Notes under the pieces: generated by a model
The model's input: only the letters and a program-made list of their open reading frames with translations
Told to the model about the DNA's origin: nothing
Database searches by the model: none
Program-made: the position numbers and the translations under genes
In this document: positions 1 to 7,053 of the stretch, piece after piece
Layout of the letters: every line of letters starts with the position of its first letter
How positions within the stretch are numbered: position 1 is the first letter of the stretch
DNA from: CAZOKZ01 sp964580585
GTDB lineage: Bacteria > Sumerlaeota > Sumerlaeia > SLMS01 > JAHLLQ01
DNA: 64,000 bases
NCBI GenBank assembly: GCA_964580585.1
Contig: CAZOKZ010000009.1
Location: forward strand, 1 to 64,000
Reading direction: 5' to 3'

Positions 1-1
1 G

Positions 2-1501
2 ACAACGGCGATGAAGACGTTGGCTCTTTCGGCGATTTTGTTGCAATGCGGCAGCCCGATACCTGCGTCCCCGGATTCGCGGCTCCCTGTTTTTCAAGGT
101 TTTTACGCCGACATTGGCGATCAACAAAATTTGGGCGAAGGTCTCTCCACGTTCTCCGGCCACATTCGTCGCCTGAGTCAAATTCTCGATGTTGCCGACG
201 ATCATTCGCTCGTGCTGCTCGACGAATTGGGAACGGGGACGGACCCGGAGGAAGGCGGTGCGATGGCGCAGGCACTGCTCGAGGAACTGGCCTGTCGCGC
301 GGCGTTGACCGTGGCGACCAGTCACCTGGGGCCGGTGAAAAACTGGGCCGAATCCGAACCCAGCGCACGCAACGCGTCGTTTACGCTCGACCCGAATACC
401 ATGCGCCCGACGTACACGTTGCGGCTCGATATTCCGGGCGCGAGCGAGGCGCTGACCATCGCGCGCAACGAGGGAATGTCGGAGTTAGTGCTTGAACGCG
501 CACGCGGATTGGTCGGCGAACAAAAGCTGGCGATGGGAGAATTGCTCCGCCGGATTGAAGAACGCGAACAATCGTTGGCGGTTTCGTTACGCGAGGCGCA
601 AGAGCGGGCCGAGTCGCTTGAGCTTCAGGAAAAAATCGCCCAACACCGTGCCGAAGAATTGCGTCTCGAACGCCGCCGATTGCGCGAGCACGCCCTTCAA
701 GAACGCGAAGAAGCCGTGCGCGCGGTGCGGGAGCGGTACGAAAAGTTGATCGCCGAGTTGCCGAGCGAGGAACAACTTGCCCAACGCAAGCAGGCGTTAG
801 CCGAGGGACGACGCGAATTACTCGACGAACAGAGCAAGTTATCCAAGGAATGGCGTTTCTTGCGCGATCCGAACCGGGACGTTCCGCAGGCAGGTGAACT
901 TGGCGTTGGAAGCAAAGTTTACGTCAATGCCATGAATGCGTGGGGCGAAATCATTCGTCTGAATCAGGACGGCGCGAAGGCCATGGTGCTGGTCGGTAAC
1001 GTGCAGGTCGAACTGGCATTATCGGGGCTTTCGCGTTCGGAACCGGTGAAGCCTTCTGCCGAAGTGAAGCGGCATCTCGCGGCGCAGGATGAACCGGCAC
1101 AAGGTAAGAAACGCAAGCGCAGCAGGAAGCTGAAGAACGCGTTGCGAGAAATCGAAACGACACCGATTCGCCCGATCGGCAATCGCCGCGTTGCTCGTCC
1201 AGCGCCTCCGCGCAGCGAAACCACTGGCGGTGTTACGGTGCGCTTTACACGCACCGAAGCGGTGCCGATGGAGTTGGACTTGCACGGTTTCCGGGTGGAG
1301 GAAGCACTTTCGGCCATGGACCGGTATCTTGATCGTGCGCTGATGGCGGGTTACCCGCATGTGCGGATTATCCATGGTACGGGCCAGGGGAAACTTTACC
1401 GCGCGGTGCACGAGTTTTTGCGCACGTACCCGCCGGTTGCCAAGTTTCGGTTCGGCACACCCGATGAAGGCGGCGGTGGCGTGACGATTGTGGAATTTTG
1501 A
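2..1501 (+). CDS. mutS2: Endonuclease MutS2, 3' part (5' end outside window)
   Basis: MutS2 is a MutS-family ATPase with a C-terminal Smr nuclease domain; it acts on branched DNA and suppresses recombination, and in some bacteria also rescues collided ribosomes. The reading frame is open from the left edge, and the first codons (TTAMKT) are the end of the Walker A motif, so the N-terminal half lies outside. Visible in order: Walker B with LLDELGTGTDPEEG (about residues 68-81 of the visible part), the H-loop TSHLG, a long charged coiled coil (about 170-290), a small beta domain, a basic linker, and the Smr domain with LDLHG and HGTGQGKL near the end. The downstream gene is convergent. The Met at 11 is internal, not a real start. 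Identification is very secure. Confidence 0.96.
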   Translation, partial: TTAMKTLALSAILLQCGSPIPASPDSRLPVFQGFYADIGDQQNLGEGLSTFSGHIRRLSQILDVADDHSLVLLDELGTGTDPEEGGAMAQALLEELACRAALTVATSHLGPVKNWAESEPSARNASFTLDPNTMRPTYTLRLDIPGASEALTIARNEGMSELVLERARGLVGEQKLAMGELLRRIEEREQSLAVSLREAQERAESLELQEKIAQHRAEELRLERRRLREHALQEREEAVRAVRERYEKLIAELPSEEQLAQRKQALAEGRRELLDEQSKLSKEWRFLRDPNRDVPQAGELGVGSKVYVNAMNAWGEIIRLNQDGAKAMVLVGNVQVELALSGLSRSEPVKPSAEVKRHLAAQDEPAQGKKRKRSRKLKNALREIETTPIRPIGNRRVARPAPPRSETTGGVTVRFTRTEAVPMELDLHGFRVEEALSAMDRYLDRALMAGYPHVRIIHGTGQGKLYRAVHEFLRTYPPVAKFRFGTPDEGGGGVTIVEF

Positions 1502-1539
1502 GCTTCACGCCGGAATGCGCTGAACGAATACGCGGAATT

Positions 1540-1580
1540 AAAAAACAACCCGGTCCTCTTGGCGAAGGAGGACCGGGTTT
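1540..1580. terminator. Bidirectional rho-independent terminator
   Basis: A perfect 12-bp stem (arms 1547-1558 and 1568-1579, AACCCGGTCCTC and its complement) with a 9-nt loop. It has an A-run on its left, which becomes the U-tract for the minus-strand gene, and TTTCTCTT on its right. It sits between the convergent mutS2 and DUF4912 genes and can end both transcripts; the U-tract is better for the minus strand. Confidence 0.85.
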
Positions 1581-1618
1581 CTCTTGAAAGGAAGGAGCTT
1601 TTGAGTCGGGGGTGGGTC

Positions 1619-2896
1619 TTAGCTGACCGTGTTTCGGTTGACGATCGGGCAAACGCGCAACGTTTCGATCTCGTCCGAGCTGGTGGCTTCGACCGGGAAT
1701 TCGATGGTGCCATCGGGCAGCGCCATGCGCACACCGAAGGTACCATCGGGGTTAAGACGAATGTTGCGACCCATGAATTTGACCTTCGCGTCGGGTTCCG
1801 TCGCGCCGTACACGATGACTTCGGCGTCAACGACGAGCCAGAATTTGCGGTCTTTTTTGCCTTCGGGCTGGAGAGCCGCGCGGGATTCGGATGAGTAGAA
1901 GTCCGCGCTGCTGACGACCGAGCCGCTGAAGTACGATTCGCTGGCGCCAGCCGATTCGGCCAGCAGACGGCGATGCAGTTCGCTGACAAAGTCGGCGCTG
2001 GAAAGACGCGAAGGAATGCGCGCGCCGCCCGACATTTGCAGGATTTGCAGGTGCACTTCTTCGTTCTGGTCTTCCCAATCCCAGTTGATGTCGTCGGAAA
2101 TCCGAGCGGCAGGCATTTCAATGGCCGACGAACGGGTGATGGACTGATAACCGCCCGAGTTGCTCAGGACACCAAGTTCGACGATGTAGCGACGGCCCGG
2201 TTTCGGCACGTGAATGTACCAGGACGACGTGTAGTCGTTGACCGGAATGTCTTCGATCGAGTGAGCGTTCGAGCCGGTGAATTCGATGCCGGTGACATCG
2301 TACAGACGCAGAACCAACGTGTAGTTGTTGCTGTTGCGGCTGAGTTCAAGCGACTCGCGGGTGTTTTCGGCGATTTCCCAGAACGCGAACAACCATTCGG
2401 CGTCGCGCACGAGGACGGAAATTTTCGTCCGGCCATAGGAGGCCGGCAATTCCATCGTCGGTTCCTGATAATAAACGCCTTCGCTGGTGACGACGGTGGC
2501 GCTGTGCGACCCGCGTTCCTGGCGATAGAGCGCCGTGCCGTTGATGCCCGAAACCGGCGCGCGCTTGGCGGCAGGTTTGATCGAGCCCGACTCGGCGGTG
2601 CTGGTGGCGATAACCGGTTTGGCCGGTTTGGGTTGAGGAATGACGGTGGGAGCCACGGGTTCGGATTTGGAAACCGGGGCGGTTTTTGCTTCGGAAGCTT
2701 TGGGCGCGTCGGCTTTGGGCTCGGCAGCTTTTTTCGTGGTGGTTTTCTTCACGGCGGATTTTTTAGCAGCCGACTTTTTGGCGGCTTTCTTGGCAGCCGG
2801 TTTAGCAGTCGTTGCTTTCTTGGTTTCGTCCACTTCGGACTTCTTGGTTGTTTTGGCAGAAGACTTGGTTGTCTTTGCGGCAGCTTTCTTGGCCAT
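1619..2896 (-). CDS. DUF4912 protein with Lys/Ala-rich histone-like N-terminal tail
   Basis: A 425-residue protein. Residues 2 to about 110 are almost only Lys, Ala, Thr, Ser and Pro (AKKAAAKTTK-type repeats), resembling histone H1 or bacterial HU-like tails. Residues about 140-280 match DUF4912, recognised by the block SYGRTKISVLVRDAEWLFAF followed by a tyrosine- and tryptophan-containing beta-rich segment. The last 75 residues form a further small beta domain. DUF4912 has no assigned biochemical role. The tail suggests nucleic acid or polyanion binding, which is inference. The start ATG has an AAGGAG-like ribosome site about 12 nt upstream. The gene is monocistronic and ends at the shared terminator. 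The family call is good; the function is unknown. Confidence 0.85.
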   Translation of the reverse strand: MAKKAAAKTTKSSAKTTKKSEVDETKKATTAKPAAKKAAKKSAAKKSAVKKTTTKKAAEPKADAPKASEAKTAPVSKSEPVAPTVIPQPKPAKPVIATSTAESGSIKPAAKRAPVSGINGTALYRQERGSHSATVVTSEGVYYQEPTMELPASYGRTKISVLVRDAEWLFAFWEIAENTRESLELSRNSNNYTLVLRLYDVTGIEFTGSNAHSIEDIPVNDYTSSWYIHVPKPGRRYIVELGVLSNSGGYQSITRSSAIEMPAARISDDINWDWEDQNEEVHLQILQMSGGARIPSRLSSADFVSELHRRLLAESAGASESYFSGSVVSSADFYSSESRAALQPEGKKDRKFWLVVDAEVIVYGATEPDAKVKFMGRNIRLNPDGTFGVRMALPDGTIEFPVEATSSDEIETLRVCPIVNRNTVS

Positions 2897-2922
2897 TTGA
2901 GGGACTAGCTCCTTCCTAAGAC

Positions 2923-2940
2923 TCTGGCCTTGAGGCCAGA
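2923..2940 (-). promoter_or_regulatory. Hairpin in the 5' leader of the DUF4912 gene
   Basis: TCTGGCC and GGCCAGA form a 7-bp stem with a TTGA loop, 27 nt upstream of the start codon and just before the ribosome site. There is no U-tract, so it is not an obvious terminator. It could protect the leader or affect translation; no more can be said from the sequence. Confidence 0.35.
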
Positions 2941-3380
2941 CCGCATTAATATGGGACTTCTTTAGTCACTTCCGGGTCTGCGATTTATCTCGTCGTCACG
3001 GAACGCGGAGTCTGAGACTTTCTTTCAAACCACCCCCGCCAACGCTCAATCCCCGCGCATCAAAACCATTGCTTGCTATTGTATGCGTTCGCGTAAAGAC
3101 CCTGCGGTGTCTCTAATGCTTCGGGTGTATGGTACAGAAAGATGCCGCGCGTTCAAGTGGAGCCGACCCTTCCCCCTAAAAATGTTTGAGTCTCGTTTTA
3201 TTGAAGGGCTTTATTCATTGTTCCGTTGAAACAGAAAATTGCTTGCGTCCTCTTAGTCCTCTAAAATCAACGATCTGCAAGAAGAGTTCTGGATATTCCA
3301 GAGGTTGTGCCGGTAAAGAACCCCCGTTTGATTGCGGCTTGACGTTGTAAATCGGACCTGAGAATCGGCTAGCGCCTTGT

Positions 3381-3409
3381 TTGTCGCACTTTCATTGTCA
3401 GGGTATGCT
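3381..3409 (+). promoter_or_regulatory. Candidate sigma-70-type promoter for ribF
   Basis: TTGTCG (3381-3386) and TATGCT (3404-3409) are separated by 17 nt, 22 nt before the preferred ribF start. The spacing is ideal and each box has moderate similarity to consensus. Prediction from pattern only. Confidence 0.4.
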
Positions 3410-3431
3410 GTTTTGAGGAGATTTGCCTCTC

Positions 3432-4388
3432 GTGTTGTTGATCGAACGTCTCGATGACTTGGACTTACCCGACTTTGATCGCCCCGTTCATGTGGCGGTT
3501 GGCACATTCGATGGCGTGCACGCGGCTCATGCGGCGTTGCTCGGGCGTGTGGCAGGCGAAGCCCACGCCACCGGCGGCCAGGCATTGGTTTTTACATTTC
3601 AAAATCATCCGCGATCGATTGTTTCGCCCGGCCAATGCCCACCATTGATTTCGCCTTGGCCGCTGAAAAAGCGCCTTCTCGCCCGGTTGCCGCTCGATAT
3701 CGTGGTTGGATTGCGGTTCGACGAACAATTCGCCAATATCCCCGCTCATTCGTTCATTTCCGACATCCTGGTGGGTCGATGCCGCGCGCGAACAATCCAC
3801 AGCGGCAGGAATTTTCACTTTGGCAAGGGGGCTTATGGCGGACCCGGGCTGCTGGAGGAAATGGCGGAAGACCATGGATATCGTTACGAGCAGTTAGAAC
3901 CCATTAAATCCGGTGGCCATCGTATCAGCAGCACGCGTATTCGCGAATGCCTGGTGGCGGGCAGGGTAGAAGACGCCGCCACGATGCTGGCCCGTCCCCA
4001 CCAGATCACCGCACCCGTCGTGTCGGGCGATGCGCTCGGCCGGACGATTGGATTTCCCACGGCGAACCTTGCACCGGACGGAGAAACGCTTCTGCCCGCG
4101 GACGGCGTTTATGCCGTGATGGTTTTCATCGGCGAAGAAACCATCGCCCGCCCCGGAATGATGAACATTGGCTGGCGACCTACGGTCGAGGGACGCGATC
4201 ACCGCGTGGAGGTGCACTTGATTGGTTTCGAGGCCGAACTGGTGGGCAAGGAATTGACTGTCCAGTTCATCGCTCGCTTGCGTGCCGAGCAAAAGTTCGA
4301 CGGTCCGGCGGCGCTAGCCGAACAACTCGAACGCGATCGCCAGGTGGCGCTTGCGGCGCTCGAAAGCCTGAAAGCTCAGCGTGTTTAG
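3432..4388 (+). CDS. ribF: Bifunctional riboflavin kinase / FAD synthetase
   Basis: RibF phosphorylates riboflavin to FMN and adenylates FMN to FAD in the cytoplasm. The N-terminal nucleotidyltransferase half shows VAVGTFDGVHAAH and the ISSTRIR motif (about residue 170). The C-terminal flavokinase half shows GRTIGFPTAN, NIGWRPTV and a conserved acidic strand near EVHLIGF. Length (318 residues) is normal. Start choice: TTG at 3423 is only 2 nt from the GAGGAG ribosome site (3415-3420), so the in-frame GTG at 3432, 11 nt away, is preferred; neither spacing is perfect. It heads a plus-strand run with dcd, the SprT-like gene and later genes. Secure identification. Confidence 0.95.
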   Translation: MLLIERLDDLDLPDFDRPVHVAVGTFDGVHAAHAALLGRVAGEAHATGGQALVFTFQNHPRSIVSPGQCPPLISPWPLKKRLLARLPLDIVVGLRFDEQFANIPAHSFISDILVGRCRARTIHSGRNFHFGKGAYGGPGLLEEMAEDHGYRYEQLEPIKSGGHRISSTRIRECLVAGRVEDAATMLARPHQITAPVVSGDALGRTIGFPTANLAPDGETLLPADGVYAVMVFIGEETIARPGMMNIGWRPTVEGRDHRVEVHLIGFEAELVGKELTVQFIARLRAEQKFDGPAALAEQLERDRQVALAALESLKAQRV

Positions 4389-4475
4389 ATTCCCATTGGC
4401 ACCTTGCGCCCCGCATGATCACCCTGCTGCAACGTTCACCCCACAACGTGCATTTCACATTGGATGCTGGTTCCC

Positions 4476-5006
4476 ATGATCCTGTCTGGCGAAGAAATCA
4501 AGCGGCTGCTTAACGAGAAAATCTTCATCGAGCCCTACGATCCCAAGCTGCTCAATCCGAACAGCTACAACCTGCGGCTGCACGAAGAATTAGTCGTGTA
4601 CGACGACGAGGTGCTCGACATGAAAACCCCGCCGACCACGCGCCGTGTCCAAATTCCGGAGGAAGGCATCGTGCTTCAGCCGGGGCGGCTTTATCTGGGG
4701 CGTACGCTTGAATTTACACGCACCGAAGACCATGTGCCGATGCTCGAAGGACGCTCGTCCATCGGGCGTTTGGGGCTTTTTGTTCATGTGACCGCCGGGT
4801 TCGGCGACGTGGGATTTGCCGGGTTTTGGACACTGGAAATTTCCGCCATCCAGCCGATCCGTATTTACGCGGGCGTGCCGATTTGCCAGATTTTCTACCA
4901 CCAGATCGCGGGCGATTATGTGCCCTACAAGAGCGGCAAATACCAGAACAACAAGGGCATTCAGCCGTCGATGTTGTATAAGGATTTCAGCGAAGCGAAA
5001 TCCTGA
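4476..5006 (+). CDS. dcd: dCTP deaminase
   Basis: Deaminates dCTP to dUTP, supplying dUMP for dTMP synthesis; some members also hydrolyse dUTP. The 176-residue protein has the family signature GRSSIGRLGLFVHVTAGFGD followed by GFAGFWTLEI, which carries the catalytic Glu and substrate-binding Arg/Ser residues, and a C-terminal segment YKSGKYQNNKGIQPS. The start is taken as the Met of MILSGEEI; an in-frame upstream codon at 4464 would add only four residues. A dUTPase gene (dut) lies 23 kb away in the same window, so the pyrimidine route dCTP to dUTP to dUMP is complete here. Confidence 0.95.
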   Translation: MILSGEEIKRLLNEKIFIEPYDPKLLNPNSYNLRLHEELVVYDDEVLDMKTPPTTRRVQIPEEGIVLQPGRLYLGRTLEFTRTEDHVPMLEGRSSIGRLGLFVHVTAGFGDVGFAGFWTLEISAIQPIRIYAGVPICQIFYHQIAGDYVPYKSGKYQNNKGIQPSMLYKDFSEAKS

Positions 5007-5033
5007 CAGAGCGATTCGTGGATGTAGGAAGTC

Positions 5034-5792
5034 ATGTCCCCCCTTACCGAACAAGCCCTCCACCGCTACTTGTCCGAAACGACGGGCCGGGCGATTCAGC
5101 TTCGGTTGAATCGCAACACGCACCAGTTGGTTTCGACGCGGCATGATCGTAAGGCGGGCGTGTTGCGGCTGAGCGTTCATCGGTCGTTTTTACAGGCGCC
5201 CGAGGATGTACTTCGGGCGTTGGCCGAATTCGCCGTTCGCCCCAACCGTGAAAATCGTCGCGCGATTCGCGAGTTCGTCGCCGCGCGCAACGAAGTGGAC
5301 CCGTCTTCCTCAATGCCTGCCCGGCGACCGGTCAACGGCTCGCCCAAGGGCGTGTGCACCGATCTGGAGCCGATTGCCAAACGGCTGAACAAGACGCATT
5401 TTGGCGGGAAGCTGGATTTTCGCATCATTTGGGGTCGTCGGCCCAAGTCGCGTCCGCGCCGTATGCGCCACATTACGTTGGGGCTTTGCATGGCGGAACG
5501 AAAGTTGATCCGCATTCATCCGATCCTGGATTCGCCGTTTGTGCCTTCGTATTATCTGGAATACATTATCTATCATGAAATGGCGCACCTGGCTGTGCCG
5601 TCGAGATGTGGCGCCGATGGGCGGATGCATCACCATACGGCGGAGTTTTACGAAATCGAACGCGCGTACCCGCAATATCGCGCGGCCATCGCGTGGCAAA
5701 AAGCAAATCTCGGCAAACTCTTGACTCGATGGTGTCGTCCGTCTAAAGTTCCGCTGCTCAGAGAAGTTCAACTGACGCTGTTTCCCCAGTAG
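5034..5792 (+). CDS. SprT-like zinc metallopeptidase domain protein
   Basis: A 252-residue protein. The C-terminal half resembles SprT/Spartan-type zincins: HEMAH at residues 181-185 supplies two zinc ligands and the catalytic Glu, and a His cluster at 199-201 just before TAEFYEIE is the likely third ligand. The N-terminal 90 residues resemble nothing I can name. SprT-like proteins cleave DNA-protein crosslinks in eukaryotes; the bacterial role is poorly defined. It follows dcd by 27 nt and is probably cotranscribed with it. Confident about the metallopeptidase fold, not about the substrate. Confidence 0.8.
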   Translation: MSPLTEQALHRYLSETTGRAIQLRLNRNTHQLVSTRHDRKAGVLRLSVHRSFLQAPEDVLRALAEFAVRPNRENRRAIREFVAARNEVDPSSSMPARRPVNGSPKGVCTDLEPIAKRLNKTHFGGKLDFRIIWGRRPKSRPRRMRHITLGLCMAERKLIRIHPILDSPFVPSYYLEYIIYHEMAHLAVPSRCGADGRMHHHTAEFYEIERAYPQYRAAIAWQKANLGKLLTRWCRPSKVPLLREVQLTLFPQ

Positions 5793-5818
5793 CATTCTCT
5801 CTCTTTGGCGGTTGCTCG

Positions 5819-6541
5819 ATGACTGAGTCCCATAAAACGGCAATCCTGATTGCTCATCCCAATTGGGAGGACTTTTCCTCGGTTGACGACGTGGTGGGCG
5901 ATTTGGATGTCGAGCTGATTTGGGCGGCGAATGTCCCTGACGCGTTTGGCGTGTTGGAAAATCGCTCCATCGAGATGCTCGTTACCGATCCCGGCATGTG
6001 TACGGCGGAGGGACGTTATTTCTTTCAGGCCGTCAAGGCGCGCCCTGAGTGGAGTCATCTGCACGTGATTGTGCTGAGCCCGCACGAAAACAATAACGAG
6101 ATGGTTGAATTATTGGAAATCGGCGCGGACGATGTGATGATGAAGCCGCTTTCCCCACAGGTGTTTCGCTCCCGCTTGCGTGTGGGGTTGCGTATGTTGG
6201 CTTACCAGCGCGACCGCCAGGAAATGAATCAGCGCGAAGGCGTTTTAGCCACCGTTGCCACGGTGGCGCATGAAATCAACAATCCGTTGTTTGCCATTAT
6301 GGGGAACATCGAGATGATTCAAGAGGAACTCGAATCGCCGATGGGAGAGGACTCGGATGGGTATATCCGAGAGTCGCTTCGGGTCATCGCCCAGGAGGCA
6401 GAGCGTATTAATTCTGTCGTCAAACGCCTGCAGCAGATCACGAATCCGAATATGACTATCTATCTCGGTAAAAAAAAGATGGTCGATTTGGAGGAGGACT
6501 CTCAGGTTACCACGGCCCCCTCGGTGGATGGAGCAAAATAA
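5819..6541 (+). CDS. Degenerate receiver domain fused to HisKA dimerisation domain, no ATPase domain
   Basis: 240 residues. Residues 8-125 form a CheY-like receiver: the phospho-acceptor position is Asp57 (LVTDPGM) and the conserved Lys is Lys109 (MMKPLSP), but the usual acidic pair near the N-terminus is missing (ILIAHPNWED). Residues about 140-215 form a HisKA-type helix pair with an H-box ATVAHEINNPL (His151). The protein then ends with a short tail; there is no HATPase_c domain. It could be a phosphotransfer relay or a dimerising scaffold that needs a separate kinase. The gene lies 26 nt after the SprT-like gene and before clpS. Domain calls are good; signalling role is inference. Confidence 0.8.
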   Translation: MTESHKTAILIAHPNWEDFSSVDDVVGDLDVELIWAANVPDAFGVLENRSIEMLVTDPGMCTAEGRYFFQAVKARPEWSHLHVIVLSPHENNNEMVELLEIGADDVMMKPLSPQVFRSRLRVGLRMLAYQRDRQEMNQREGVLATVATVAHEINNPLFAIMGNIEMIQEELESPMGEDSDGYIRESLRVIAQEAERINSVVKRLQQITNPNMTIYLGKKKMVDLEEDSQVTTAPSVDGAK

Positions 6542-6695
6542 GTCGCCTTTCGCCATTTTGTCGCCTTGTATGGCACCGAGGACTCGTGTTCTGGATTTCT
6601 GACTTGCCAAACAAGACCCAATTGCCTCAAAACAATTCGCAGGCGATTGACCCCTCCGCTTGGCGGAGTTACGTAACCTTAACCGATGGGTACCC

Positions 6696-7025
6696 ATGCC
6701 GACAACCTTGCCCATTGCCGAACCGAAATCGGAAACCGCCCGCCAGGGAAAAACGGCTCCGCGTTATCATGTGATACTTTTCGACGACGACGAACATAGT
6801 TATGCGTACGTTGTTGAAATGATGATGAACCTCTTTGCGATGACGGCCAAGGAAGGCTTCGACATCGCGTACGAAGTCGATCATATCGGCCAAGCGATTG
6901 TAAAAACCTGCTCGCACGACGAGGCGCTTCAAGCGCACCAGAAAATTATCAATTACGGTCCCGATTATCGTATGCCGAACAGCAAAGGTTCGATGGGTTG
7001 CTGTATTGAACGCGCCGAGGACTGA
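6696..7025 (+). CDS. clpS: ATP-dependent Clp protease adaptor ClpS
   Basis: ClpS binds the N-domain of ClpA/ClpC and delivers N-degron substrates to ClpP. The 109-residue protein shows the core YHVILFDDDEHSYAYVVEMM, with the acidic pocket residues and the conserved Met positions, followed by a helix with a His about where Ala-Gly-Val-type members have HxxG. The tail after IINYGPDYRM is longer than in E. coli ClpS and contains a CC pair. The start is the ATG at 6696; an upstream in-frame codon at 6660 would add residues with no family similarity. A small hairpin (CTCCGC/GCGGAG, 6653-6667) lies before it. Confidence 0.85.
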   Translation: MPTTLPIAEPKSETARQGKTAPRYHVILFDDDEHSYAYVVEMMMNLFAMTAKEGFDIAYEVDHIGQAIVKTCSHDEALQAHQKIINYGPDYRMPNSKGSMGCCIERAED

Positions 7026-7053
7026 GCCAGCGCTTCATTGATTTTCCGTCTTT

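Larger units (their letters stand above)
2897..3431. other. Intergenic region between divergent genes
   Basis: About 535 nt separate the DUF4912 gene (minus) from ribF (plus). I find no convincing small gene. I looked for an FMN riboswitch before ribF and saw none of its conserved boxes. The region should hold both promoters; only the ribF-proximal candidate could be placed. Confidence 0.6.

Noticed and set aside
1973..2908. 311-codon plus-strand frame across the DUF4912 gene
   Set aside because: Mirror of the Lys/Ala-rich tail (Phe/Gly/Leu-rich); no family similarity, and the minus-strand frame is clearly coding.
2897..3431. FMN riboswitch before ribF
   Set aside because: Conserved RFN boxes are not visible in the leader.
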